Both the position numbers and the translations under genes were made by a program. Shown here piece after piece: positions 45,767 through 54,096 of a stretch of DNA of 64,000 nucleotides; position 1 is the stretch's first letter, and each line of letters opens with the position of its first letter. A model generated the notes under the pieces. It ran no database searches, was not told the origin of the DNA, and saw only the letters and a program-made list of their open reading frames with translations. The DNA comes from an uncultured Eubacteriales bacterium (GTDB lineage: Bacteria > Bacillota > Clostridia > Christensenellales > Aristaeellaceae): positions 62,001 through 126,000 of the forward strand of contig CACWLP010000003.1 in the NCBI GenBank assembly GCA_902761755.1, read 5' to 3'.

Positions 45767-46903
45767 TTATCTGCGTTGAAATTTGGATAAAACGGCGTAC
45801 TGCCGCGCCACGGCCGCCGCGGCCTGCTCCATTTCCTCCCGGGTGTTTTCCGGGCACAGGGAAAAGCGCAGGGCGGATTCCGCCAGGGCGGGGGGCACGT
45901 GCATGGCCTTGAGCACCGGGCTGACCCGCTGCTTGAAGGAGGAGCAGGCGGAGCCCATGCCCACGTAAATGCCTTCGCCCTCCAGGGCGTGCAGCATGGT
46001 TTCGGACCGGACCGGGGGCAGGGATACGTTCAGGATGTGGGGGGCGGACGCTTCGCTTTCCGGCGGAGGGCCGTTGACGGCGGCCTTCGGCACCGCCTCC
46101 CGCAGCTTTTCCCACAGGTACGCTTTGGTTTCCCGCAGGTGATGATCCAGGGGAAACGCCCGAATGGCCGCCAGCAGCCCCGCGATGCCGGGGGTGTTTT
46201 CCGTGCCGGAGCGCAGGCCGGATTCCTGGCCGCCGCCCATCTGCCGGGGGCTCAACTGCACCCGGGCCGTCATGACCAGCGCGCCGATGCCCTTGGGCGC
46301 GTGGATCTTATGGCCGGACAGGGCGTAGGTGTCCGCGCCGGAAGCGGCCATATCGAAGGGCACCCGCAGGAAGCCCTGCACCCCGTCCACGTGGAAAAGC
46401 GCGCCGGGAGCCAACCGGTCCCGCAGCGCGGCGATCTCCCGGATGGGCTGGACGGCCCCGGTTTCGTTGTTCACCTGCATGCAGCAGATCAGCGCCGTAT
46501 CGCCCGTGAGCATTTCCTGCAGGGCGTCCAGGTCCGCAATGCCCTGGGCGGTATAGGGGATCTCCTCCGCCGGCAGCCCGCAGTGCTGGCAGGCTTCCTT
46601 TACGGCGGGATGCTCCCCGGCGGAATACAGCACCTTCCCGCCGCGGCATTTCGCTGCCCGGCCCAGGATGGCCAGGTTGTCCGCCTCGGTGCCGCCGGAT
46701 AAGAAGGTTACCCGGGCCCCCATGGGCGCGTGGACCGCGCGGAGGATCTCATCCCGGCAGTCCCGCAGCATTTTGCCTGCCCGCAGGGCGGGGGCGTACA
46801 GGGCGGAGGGATTGTAGTATTCCTCCCGCATGCACGCCGTCATGGCCGCCACGGCAGCCTCGCAGGGCCGGGTGGTGGCGCTGTTGTCCAGATAAATCGA
46901 CAT
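45767..46903 (-). CDS. cysteine desulfurase (NifZ/IscS-like) paired with ThiI
   Basis: 378 residues. YLDNSATTRP is the family start. The PLP lysine is in SGHKIHAPKGIGAL, and the persulfide Cys lies in GSACSS. It takes sulfur from cysteine and passes it to acceptors. The adjacent thiI suggests transfer to tRNA thiolation, like NifZ in Bacillus. ATG at 46903. Confidence 0.95.
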   Translation of the reverse strand: MSIYLDNSATTRPCEAAVAAMTACMREEYYNPSALYAPALRAGKMLRDCRDEILRAVHAPMGARVTFLSGGTEADNLAILGRAAKCRGGKVLYSAGEHPAVKEACQHCGLPAEEIPYTAQGIADLDALQEMLTGDTALICCMQVNNETGAVQPIREIAALRDRLAPGALFHVDGVQGFLRVPFDMAASGADTYALSGHKIHAPKGIGALVMTARVQLSPRQMGGGQESGLRSGTENTPGIAGLLAAIRAFPLDHHLRETKAYLWEKLREAVPKAAVNGPPPESEASAPHILNVSLPPVRSETMLHALEGEGIYVGMGSACSSFKQRVSPVLKAMHVPPALAESALRFSLCPENTREEMEQAAAAVARQYAVLSKFQRR

Positions 46904-46937
46904 CGGTGAAAAAGCCTTTCAATGCTTGAAAAATCGG

Positions 46938-47498
46938 TCAGTTATTCTGCCAGACGCCCTGGGGAACGCTTTTTTTGATCATCCCGCGCATTTCCTCGCT
47001 GGGCTCGATGACGATGATGCGTTTTTCCCCGTTTTTCTGGAAGAAGAAATAGAACAATTCGGCGTCCCGGTTCAAAAACCAGTTGCTGCGCTTGAGGCCC
47101 TGCATGGTGATGTAGCGGTGGAAGGAACCGGAGGACACCAGGCCGCAGGCTTCCACGTTTCGGATATTCATGGTGCCCAGGGACTTGCGCTTTTTATTGT
47201 TGAACACCTGGGCGAAATCCATCTGGGTGTTGGTGAGGGTGTATTCGTACTCCATCTTGATCCGGTCACGGTAGAAATACAGCCCCCCGGTGGTGGCGGC
47301 GAAGAGCAGGAAAATCACGAGATAAAAGAAGAAATCCTGGGAAAAGCCGGTCATGCGCAGCGCGCCGGTCACGGACGTGAAATTGATCAGCGCCAGGAAC
47401 CCCGAGGCGATCATCAGCACGTTGGCCAGCACGTACAGGGCGGTCTGCGCCCCCTGATTGCGTTTGGTGACCACTTCTTCCTTGAATTGATCCGTCAT
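46938..47498 (-). CDS. two-helix membrane protein of unknown function (DUF6106-like)
   Basis: 186 residues. Two transmembrane helices (about 18-40 and 50-75) are followed by a beta-rich soluble domain with YEYTLTNTQMDFAQVFNNKKRK and YFFFQKNGEKRIIVIEPSEEM. Similar proteins occur in many Clostridia, but I know no function. The ATG at 47498 follows GGGAGGG. It lies between ispA and the cysteine desulfurase on the same strand. Confidence 0.7.
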   Translation of the reverse strand: MTDQFKEEVVTKRNQGAQTALYVLANVLMIASGFLALINFTSVTGALRMTGFSQDFFFYLVIFLLFAATTGGLYFYRDRIKMEYEYTLTNTQMDFAQVFNNKKRKSLGTMNIRNVEACGLVSSGSFHRYITMQGLKRSNWFLNRDAELFYFFFQKNGEKRIIVIEPSEEMRGMIKKSVPQGVWQNN

Positions 47499-47520
47499 GA
47501 AAAATCCCTCCCGGAAAAAA

Positions 47521-48384
47521 TTATTGATTGCGTTTCAGAATGGCCGCGGCAACGGCGCGCAGGGCGTCCCCGCGGGCGCCGAAGGGAGAAAGGGCGCGGA
47601 GCGCCGCGTCGGTATGGGCGGCGGCGTCCAGCCGGGCTTGCGCAATGCCCACGCAGGCGGGCCAGGTCAGCTTGCCTTCCTCCAGGTCCTTGCCCAGGGT
47701 CTTGCCCATGAGGGCGGCGTCGCCCTCCAGGTCCAGCAGGTCGTCCACGATCTGGAACGCGATGCCCAGATGCAGCCCGTATTCCCGGCCGGCAGCGATC
47801 TCCTCCTCCGTGGCGCCGCCCAGGATCAGCCCGGCGGTGACGGGAGCGGTGAGCAGCGCGGCGGTTTTGCCCCGGTGGATCTGCTCCACCACGGCTTTTT
47901 CCGGCCGGGTTCCTTCCAGCGTCACGTCCAGGGCCTGCCCGGCCAGCATGCCGCCGACCCCCGCCGCCCGGGCGATCTCGCCCAGGGCACGGAAGGCCCG
48001 GGGATGGGGAGAGGAGGCCATGAGCTCAAAAGCGTGGGTCAGCAGCCCGTCCCCGGCCAGGATGGCCACGGCCTCCCCGTAAACCACGTGATTGGTGGGC
48101 TTGCCCCGGCGCAGGGTGTCGTTGTCCATGGCGGGCAGATCGTCGTGGATCAGGGAATAGGCGTGGATCATTTCCAGGGCCGCGGCGAAGGGCAGGGCGT
48201 CCTCCGCGGCGCCGCCCGCAGTTTCGCAGGCGATCAGGGCCAGGCACCCCCGCAGCCGCTTCCCGCCGGAGAGAAGGCTGTAGCGCATGGCGGAGCGCAG
48301 GGGCTCCGGCGCGCCGGCCATGGGCAGCCCGTCCAGGTAGGCTTCCAGCCGTTTCTTATACGGCGCAAGGACGGTATCGCTCAC
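47521..48384 (-). CDS. ispA: polyprenyl synthetase (farnesyl diphosphate synthase-like)
   Basis: 287 residues. The first Asp-rich motif DDLPAMDND is at 81-89 and the second is IVDDLLDLEGD. It condenses IPP with DMAPP/GPP to farnesyl diphosphate, precursor of undecaprenol. The start is GTG at 48384, overlapping the xseB stop as GTGA. Gene order xseA-xseB-ispA is conserved in Firmicutes and marks this as the FPP synthase. Confidence 0.94.
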   Translation of the reverse strand: MSDTVLAPYKKRLEAYLDGLPMAGAPEPLRSAMRYSLLSGGKRLRGCLALIACETAGGAAEDALPFAAALEMIHAYSLIHDDLPAMDNDTLRRGKPTNHVVYGEAVAILAGDGLLTHAFELMASSPHPRAFRALGEIARAAGVGGMLAGQALDVTLEGTRPEKAVVEQIHRGKTAALLTAPVTAGLILGGATEEEIAAGREYGLHLGIAFQIVDDLLDLEGDAALMGKTLGKDLEEGKLTWPACVGIAQARLDAAAHTDAALRALSPFGARGDALRAVAAAILKRNQ

Positions 48385-48599
48385 GGTGCGTCCTCCATTT
48401 CGGTCAGCTCCCCGCCGGAGAGCTCCTGCATTTTCTTTTCCGCCGCGTTCAGCTCCGCTGTCAGCTCCCGGGACAGTTTGATGCCCGCCTCGTAGCATTT
48501 CAGCGTTTCGTCCAGGGGCAGGCTGCCCCCTTCCATTTTGCGGATCATTTCCTCCAGTTCGGTGAGCCTGTCCTCAAAGCTCGCTTGCTTCTTCGCCAA
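48381..48599 (-). CDS. xseB: exodeoxyribonuclease VII small subunit
   Basis: 72 residues. FEDRLTELEEMIRKMEGGSLPLDETLKCYEAGIKLSRELTAELNAAEKK is the full family signature. It forms a complex with XseA to degrade single-stranded DNA. It overlaps xseA by 26 bp and ispA by 4 bp, indicating coupled translation. Confidence 0.97.
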   Translation of the reverse strand: MAKKQASFEDRLTELEEMIRKMEGGSLPLDETLKCYEAGIKLSRELTAELNAAEKKMQELSGGELTEMEDAP

Positions 48600-49797
48600 A
48601 GGGATCCTCCTTTCGCACCTCCAGGGTCCTGACGCGCACGCGGCCGTCCCGCATGAGCAGAGACATTTCTTCCTTGACCTGGGATACGCTGGTGACGGCG
48701 TCCCGGCCGGATAAAACCACCGCGTAGCCCCTTTCCAGCGCCTGGCGGGGGCCCAGGGCGGCGAGCTGATTGCACAGCAGCTGCAGCCGGGTCTGCCGGG
48801 CAGTCATGCCTTTTTCCATGGCGGCGCGCAGCCGCTGGGCGAGCAGCCCGGCCCGGGCGTTCATGCGCTGCAGCTGCGCCGCCGGATGGCAGGCGGCCAG
48901 GCGCTTTTCCAGGTACGCGGTGCGGTTCTTGAGCGCCAGCAGGCGGCCGACGCACGCTTTGCCCATTTCCCGGCGCATTTTTTCAACGGCAGCCAGCAGC
49001 GCGTCCCTTTCCGGCACGCAGACCTCCGCGGCCACGGAGGGCGTGGCGGCCCGGACGTCCGCCGCCAGATCGGAGAGCGTCACGTCCACCTCGTGGCCCA
49101 CGGCGCTGACCACCGGCACCGGGCAGGCGGCGATGGCCCGCACCACGATTTCCTCGTTGAAGGCCCACAGGTCCTCCAGCGATCCGCCGCCCCGGCCCAC
49201 GATGACCACGTCCACCTGGGGCAGCAGCGAGATTTCCGCGATGCCCCGGGCGATATCCTCCGCCGCGCCTTCGCCCTGCACCTGGGCGGGCCGCAGGATG
49301 ATCTGCATGGCGGGATAGCGCCGGCGGGTGACGGTGGCGATATCGTGGATCACCGCGCCGCTGCGGCTGGTGACCACGCCGACGGCCCGGGGAAGCAGGG
49401 GGAGGGGGCGCTTTTTCGCCACGTCGAACAGCCCTTCCTTCATCAGCCGGGCTTTGAGCTGCTCCAGCTTCAGAAACAGGTCGCCCACCCCGTCCCGGGT
49501 GATGCTTTCGGCGTAAAACTGGTAGCTGCCCCGCTCGGCGTACAGCCCCACGGCCCCGGTGAGCACCACCTTCATTCCGTTTTCCGGGCGGAAATCCAGG
49601 CGCATGTTGTACTGCCGGAAGCAAACGCACTGGATGGTGCAGGCTTCGTCCTTCAGGGTAAAATACCAGTGGCCGGAGGTATACTTCTTGAAATCGCTGA
49701 CCTCGCCGCGCAGGGAAAGAAAGCGCAGCGACGGATCGCTGGCCAGGGCGCGGCGCACGTAATCATTCAGTTCTGAAACGGTCAGCGTCCAGGGCAT
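48574..49797 (-). CDS. xseA: exodeoxyribonuclease VII large subunit
   Basis: 407 residues. An N-terminal OB-fold (LTVSELNDYVRRAL, GEVSDFKKYTSGHWYFTLKD) is followed by the catalytic core with VVTSRSGAVIHDIATVTRRRYP and VIVGRGGGSLEDLWAFNEE. It then has SAVGHEVDVTLSDLAADVRAATPS. It acts as a heteromer with XseB. It starts 3 bp after folD ends, in the same operon. Confidence 0.97.
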   Translation of the reverse strand: MPWTLTVSELNDYVRRALASDPSLRFLSLRGEVSDFKKYTSGHWYFTLKDEACTIQCVCFRQYNMRLDFRPENGMKVVLTGAVGLYAERGSYQFYAESITRDGVGDLFLKLEQLKARLMKEGLFDVAKKRPLPLLPRAVGVVTSRSGAVIHDIATVTRRRYPAMQIILRPAQVQGEGAAEDIARGIAEISLLPQVDVVIVGRGGGSLEDLWAFNEEIVVRAIAACPVPVVSAVGHEVDVTLSDLAADVRAATPSVAAEVCVPERDALLAAVEKMRREMGKACVGRLLALKNRTAYLEKRLAACHPAAQLQRMNARAGLLAQRLRAAMEKGMTARQTRLQLLCNQLAALGPRQALERGYAVVLSGRDAVTSVSQVKEEMSLLMRDGRVRVRTLEVRKEDPFGEEASEL

Positions 49798-49800
49798 GGC

Positions 49801-50646
49801 TCAGCGGCTCCTTTTTTCCGCGGCTTCCAGGGTGTTTTCCATCAGCATGCAGATGGTCATTTTGCCCACGCCGCCGGGCACGGGGGAGATCCAGCCCGCC
49901 ACGGGCTCCACGGCGGCAAAATCCACGTCGCCCACCACCTTGCCGTCCACCCGGTTGATGCCCACGTCCACCACGGCGGCGCCGGGCTTCACCATATCGG
50001 CGGTGACGAACCGGGGCCTGCCCACCGCGGCCACCAGCACGTCCGCCCGGCGGGTGTGGGCCGCGAGGTCGGCGGTGCGGGAATGGCAGAGGGTGACGGT
50101 GCAGTTTTCATTCAGCAGCAGCACAGCGACGGGCTTTCCCACGATGTTGCTGCGGCCGATCACCACGGCGTCCTTCCCGGACAGGGGAACGCCGCTTTTT
50201 TTGAGCATGTACAGGATGCCCTTGGGGGTGCAGGCCACCACGCCGTCCTGGCCGGTGAACAGCCTGCCCGCGTTTTCCACGTGGAAGCCGTCCACGTCCT
50301 TTTCCGGGCGGATGCGGCGCAGGGCGGCGGCTTCGTCCAGATGCCGGGGCAGGGGCAGCTGCACCAGGATGCCGTCCACCCGGCCGTCGGCGTTCAATTC
50401 GTCGATCAGGGTTTCCAGCTCCGCCTGGGTGGTTTCCTCCGGCAGGCGGACGGTGCGGGAATAGAAGCCCAGCTCCTCGCAGGCGCGGCCTTTGTTGCGC
50501 ACGTACACCTGGCTGGCGGGGTCGTCGCCCACCAGGATCACCGAAAGGCCCGGCGTCACGCCGCGGGCCTTCAAGGCCTCCGTGCGCTGCCTGAGCTCCT
50601 CCATTTTTTCCGCCGCCAGGGCTTTACCGTCCATCAGAATCGCCAT
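49801..50646 (-). CDS. folD: methylenetetrahydrofolate dehydrogenase / cyclohydrolase FolD
   Basis: 281 residues, standard length. It interconverts 5,10-methylene-THF and 10-formyl-THF with NADP. The catalytic Lys lies in [16 protein letters not shown] (YxxxK), and [10 protein letters not shown] and [15 protein letters not shown] are signatures. The C-terminal [18 protein letters not shown] is intact. It overlaps the upstream TsaD-like gene by 23 bp. Confidence 0.97.
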   Translation of the reverse strand: MAILMDGKALAAEKMEELRQRTEALKARGVTPGLSVILVGDDPASQVYVRNKGRACEELGFYSRTVRLPEETTQAELETLIDELNADGRVDGILVQLPLPRHLDEAAALRRIRPEKDVDGFHVENAGRLFTGQDGVVACTPKGILYMLKKSGVPLSGKDAVVIGRSNIVGKPVAVLLLNENCTVTLCHSRTADLAAHTRRADVLVAAVGRPRFVTADMVKPGAAVVDVGINRVDGKVVGDVDFAAVEPVAGWISPVPGGVGKMTICMLMENTLEAAEKRSR

Positions 50647-51580
50647 GTGCTTTCTCCTTTTCCAATCGCTGTAAGCCGATGAGCGCCACGCCCACCGCGT
50701 TGTCGCCGGAATATTCTTTGCGCCCGAAGTGCAGCTTCAGGCCCATCCGGCGCTTTTCGTTCCTGTCCAGGAGCATTTCCCGAAGCAGCGCGGAGGAAAT
50801 CACCCCGCCGAACAGCAGCGCGTCGCCGACGCCGGTTTTTTCCGCCGCGGCGGCCAGCAGCCTGAGCACCGTGCGGCACAGCACGCCATAGACCTCCGCC
50901 GCCGCGTTTTCCTTTTTTTCGCCGGCGTCCAGCATGCGCAAAAGCCGCGCTTCCGCGCCGGAAAGGTGGCAGCTGAGCCCCTCCATGCTGACGGGAACGG
51001 CGTTCCTGCATTCGCCCTTGCGCGCCAGCTCTTCCAGATAAGGCCCCGCGGGGAAGGGGAGGCCCATTTTCACCCCGATCCGGTCCACCAGCTGGCCCGC
51101 GTGCAGATCCAGCGACGCGCCCAGGGGCGTGATTTCCTCTCCCTGTACCAGCAGCACGTCCGTGGTGCCGCCGGAGAGATGCAGCCCTAAATACGCATCG
51201 CTGTTCAGCTCCGTTCCCCACCGGGCGGCAGCGAGATGGCCCCGCTGGTGGGTGGTGCTGAAAAAGGGCACCCCCAGCGCCGCGGCGATGCCCCGGCCCT
51301 GGGACAGCCCCACCTGGAATACGGGCATGTAGCTGTCCTCCCCGTCCCGGGGGGCGGCGGAGGCGCAGACGCAGGAAACGGGCTTCGGGGCGTTCTCCAT
51401 CAGCTGTGGGAGCAATTCTCCCAGCTGCCTTACATGCGCAAACACGGCCTCGCTTTGGCGAAGGCCGCGTTCTCCCGCGGGCACGGGCAAAAGCCGCCGG
51501 GCCTGCACGGGCTCGCCACCCGGCGCGCACAGGGCGCAGGAGGTGGTGTAGCAGCTGGTATCCAGCCCCAGGGCCAGCAT
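50624..51580 (-). CDS. TsaD/Kae1-family (peptidase M22-like) paralogue
   Basis: 318 residues, ASKHA ATPase fold. [11 protein letters not shown] at 7-17 is the phosphate 1 region. Metal-binding His pair is HQRGH (111-115), where TsaD has Hxx[16 protein letters not shown] and a [14 protein letters not shown] strand complete the fold. True TsaD is about 335-340 residues with HMEGH; this shorter variant occurs next to nusB/xse genes in other Clostridia. Whether it makes t6A is unknown. It starts within the nusB stop (TGATG). Confidence 0.82.
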   Translation of the reverse strand: MLALGLDTSCYTTSCALCAPGGEPVQARRLLPVPAGERGLRQSEAVFAHVRQLGELLPQLMENAPKPVSCVCASAAPRDGEDSYMPVFQVGLSQGRGIAAALGVPFFSTTHQRGHLAAARWGTELNSDAYLGLHLSGGTTDVLLVQGEEITPLGASLDLHAGQLVDRIGVKMGLPFPAGPYLEELARKGECRNAVPVSMEGLSCHLSGAEARLLRMLDAGEKKENAAAEVYGVLCRTVLRLLAAAAEKTGVGDALLFGGVISSALLREMLLDRNEKRRMGLKLHFGRKEYSGDNAVGVALIGLQRLEKEKAHGDSDGR

Positions 51581-51993
51581 CAGCTTTCTTTCTCCTGATC
51601 CCGCCGGGCCAGCAGCGTGGCCAGGACCCCGTTGACGAATTTGCCGGCGGTGGGGGAATCGAAGCGCTGGGCCAGGGCCACCGCCTCGTTGATCACCACG
51701 GCGTCCGGCGTTTCCCGGAGATAGCAAAGCTCATAGGCTGCCACCCGGAGCACCGCCAGGTCCACCCGGGCGATCCTTTCCAGCGTCCAGCCCTTCAGGC
51801 AGGCGGCGATGGATGCGTCCAGCTCCTCCGCGTGGGCGGATACCCCGGACAGGATGCCGTCGATATAGGCCTGATCCTCTTCCTCGGGCGTAAACTCGAT
51901 CAGGCCGCGCAGCGTTTCCTCCCCGCCGGCGCCGCCCAGCATATGTTCATAAGCCATCTGCACGGCTGCCGCCCGTGCCGCTTTACGAGCCAT
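51580..51993 (-). CDS. nusB: transcription antitermination factor NusB
   Basis: 137 residues, all helical. ARKAARAAAVQMAYEHML at the start and LERIARVDLAVLRVAAYEL, PDAVVINEAVALAQRFDSPTAGKFVNGVL near the end are diagnostic. It binds boxA RNA with NusE and supports rRNA transcription. It is part of the asp23-to-ispA transcript. Confidence 0.96.
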   Translation of the reverse strand: MARKAARAAAVQMAYEHMLGGAGGEETLRGLIEFTPEEEDQAYIDGILSGVSAHAEELDASIAACLKGWTLERIARVDLAVLRVAAYELCYLRETPDAVVINEAVALAQRFDSPTAGKFVNGVLATLLARRDQEKES

Positions 51994-52014
51994 GGGTATT
52001 GCTCCCCCCGTGTG

Positions 52015-52359
52015 TCATTTGTCAGCATCCGCGTTTTCGCGGGCTTTCCTTGCTTCTTCCCTTTCCCGTGCTTCCCGGATGGCCCGGGAAATTTCCTCGT
52101 TGGTTTCCTTATAAGGAACGGTGGATTTGGGCGGGAAAAGCCGGTTGATCCGGCTGCTGATGAATTCCTTCTTGTTTTTGACGCCGCCCAGGAAGCCGCC
52201 CAGCGCCATCAATACGGCGATGAGGAGCGTCTTCCAGAAGCCCAGCAGCAAATACAGCACGGCCAGGATCATGGCCGTCACGGAAAAGGTGACGGCGCAT
52301 TCCGGCGTGCCGATCCGGAACATGTTCCGGAGGAAGGAATCGGGACGGTTTTCATTCAT
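52015..52359 (-). CDS. DUF2273 small membrane protein
   Basis: 114 residues. Two hydrophobic helices (about 23-60) separated by a Gly-rich turn, then a highly charged C-terminal tail. The sequence matches the DUF2273 proteins that accompany Asp23/AmaP. ATG at 52359 follows GGAGGAG and overlaps the amaP stop by 8 bp. Confidence 0.85.
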   Translation of the reverse strand: MNENRPDSFLRNMFRIGTPECAVTFSVTAMILAVLYLLLGFWKTLLIAVLMALGGFLGGVKNKKEFISSRINRLFPPKSTVPYKETNEEISRAIREAREREEARKARENADADK

Positions 52360-53212
52360 TGCGGGTCTCCTCCGCATCATCAGCCGCTTCCTGTGCGGTT
52401 TCTTCTACGGTGTCTTCGGGGATTTCTTCCTCGGTTTCTTCTGCTGCCGGTTCCGCCGCAGGCTCCCCGGCGGGAAGGGAGTGCTCCTCCGCGGGGGAAA
52501 CGTCCGCTTCAGCTTCCTCAGCGGGAGCTTCTTCCGCCTTGGGCGGCTCCGGCATGTTGGCGGCGGTTTCGGAGCGGCCGAAAATGCGCTGATGCAGCGG
52601 CAGCTTCGCCTTGGGCGCGGGCTTTTCCGCTTCCGCGGGGGCCGCTGCTTCCACGGCGGGCTCCGCCGCGGCGTCTGCCTGATCCGCCATCTCCGGGGCG
52701 GGCATCTGGGCGGTATCCACCGTGACGCGCACCTCGGTGATCTCGATGCCGGAGGAGGCGGACAGATACTGCTTGATCTGCTTTTGCAGGGCGGCCACCG
52801 CCAGGGGGATGGAAATATTGTTGGCCAGGGCGATGTTCATATCCACGGTGACGCCGTCCCGGGTGTTGCGGATGCGCTGGGACACCACTTCGATCTCATC
52901 GTGCATATCGATGCACTTCTGCACCAGGCCCTCAATGGCCTTGATGGAGATGCGCAGCTCGCCGTTATCCGTACGCTGCACCACAAAGCCCTGGCGCTCC
53001 GCCCGGAGCTTCTGGGGGAATGCCAGCACATAAAGGCCGAAGAGCACCGTCAGCGAGCCCACGCCGATGCAGGCGATGCGCAGCCCCGGAGAGAGGGATT
53101 CGCTGATGGAGCCTGCGATCTGCAGCCCGGCCACGCCCAGCGCGGCCCCGGCGGCGATGGTCAGCAGCGCGCCGAAAAACAGCACCAGCCGATCGTAAAA
53201 TTTCAGTTTCAT
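52352..53212 (-). CDS. amaP: alkaline shock response membrane anchor protein AmaP
   Basis: 286 residues. Two N-terminal transmembrane helices (about 8-30 and 45-65) precede an Asp23-like domain (about 75-165: NGELRISIKAIEGLVQKC and VTVDMNIALANNISIP). The last 115 residues are a low-complexity Ala/Glu/Pro tail, far longer than usual. AmaP tethers Asp23 to the membrane. It lies directly downstream of the asp23 gene. Confidence 0.9.
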   Translation of the reverse strand: MKLKFYDRLVLFFGALLTIAAGAALGVAGLQIAGSISESLSPGLRIACIGVGSLTVLFGLYVLAFPQKLRAERQGFVVQRTDNGELRISIKAIEGLVQKCIDMHDEIEVVSQRIRNTRDGVTVDMNIALANNISIPLAVAALQKQIKQYLSASSGIEITEVRVTVDTAQMPAPEMADQADAAAEPAVEAAAPAEAEKPAPKAKLPLHQRIFGRSETAANMPEPPKAEEAPAEEAEADVSPAEEHSLPAGEPAAEPAAEETEEEIPEDTVEETAQEAADDAEETRNE

Positions 53213-53235
53213 TTGGGATCGCTCCTTTTCCTGGT

Positions 53236-54027
53236 TCAGCAGCGCTTCCTGCCGGGGGCCTTCTTTTGGGCCGGGGCCGGCTTGGCCGCGGGCTTGGGAT
53301 CGGTTTCGGGCGCAGATTGCGGTGCGCCGTCCAGCTTTTCTTGTTCCGCCAGCGTTTCGGGATCGAACTCGGCGTCCGGAACGTCCGCGGCGCCGTCGGC
53401 GGGGACGGGCGCTTCCGTGGGCGCGGGCTTTTCAGACTCCGCGGGCTTTTCCGCGGGGGCGGGCTTTTCAGGCTCAGCGGGCTTTTCCGCGGGCGCTTCC
53501 GCCTTGACGGGCTTTTCCGCCGGCGCGGGCTTTTCCTCCCGGACGGGAGGCTTGGTTTCCTTGGGCAGCTTTTCCTGCCGGGCAGGGGGCAGCACGCTGA
53601 TCTTGGAGGCTTCCAGGTTCTTCTGATTGGCGCGCTTTTCCTGCTCGAAGCTGACGCCCTGCACGTGCACGTCCACCCGGACCACATGCAGCCCCGTCAG
53701 GCTTTCCAGGGCGCGGCGCACGTTTTCCTGCACGTCGGCGGCCACCTTCTGGATGGGATGGCCGTATTCCACCACGATGAAAAGGTCCACAGCCGCTTCC
53801 TGGCTGCCCACTTCCACCTTGACGCCGCGGGTGATGTTCCGGTTGCGGCTGAGGATCTCGCTGATGCCGCCGGTAACGCTCATGCCGGCGATGCCTTCGA
53901 TCTCGCTGGCGGCTACGCCGGCGATGGTGGCGATCACTTCGTTGGCATAGCTGATGGTGCCGCCGTTTTGCAAATCAACATCCACCTTCACGGGGAGGTT
54001 ATCCTTCCTTTGGGGTTTCTGCGCCAT
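53236..54027 (-). CDS. Asp23/Gls24 family envelope stress protein with long repetitive tail
   Basis: 263 residues. The Asp23 domain (about 20-128) has GGTISYANEVIATIAGVAASEIEGIAGM and VDLFIVVEYGHPIQKVAADVQENVRRALESLTG. The remaining 130 residues are imperfect PAEKP/EPEKP repeats. The domain usually ends near residue 130-140, so the tail is an addition. The AmaP partner follows 23 bp downstream. GAGGTG precedes the ATG at 54027. Confidence 0.93.
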   Translation of the reverse strand: MAQKPQRKDNLPVKVDVDLQNGGTISYANEVIATIAGVAASEIEGIAGMSVTGGISEILSRNRNITRGVKVEVGSQEAAVDLFIVVEYGHPIQKVAADVQENVRRALESLTGLHVVRVDVHVQGVSFEQEKRANQKNLEASKISVLPPARQEKLPKETKPPVREEKPAPAEKPVKAEAPAEKPAEPEKPAPAEKPAESEKPAPTEAPVPADGAADVPDAEFDPETLAEQEKLDGAPQSAPETDPKPAAKPAPAQKKAPGRKRC

Positions 54028-54056
54028 TCAAACGCACCTCCTTACTGGGATATTAT

Positions 54057-54085
54057 AGTATAGCAGATTTTCAGCGATTTGGCAA
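54057..54085 (-). promoter_or_regulatory. promoter of the asp23-amaP-nusB-xse-ispA operon
   Basis: On the minus strand, TTGCCA (54085-54080) and TATACT (54062-54057) have a 17-bp spacer, 30 bp before the ATG. No clear terminator lies between aspS and this promoter. Confidence 0.8.
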
Positions 54086-54096
54086 CTGTCCGCCGC

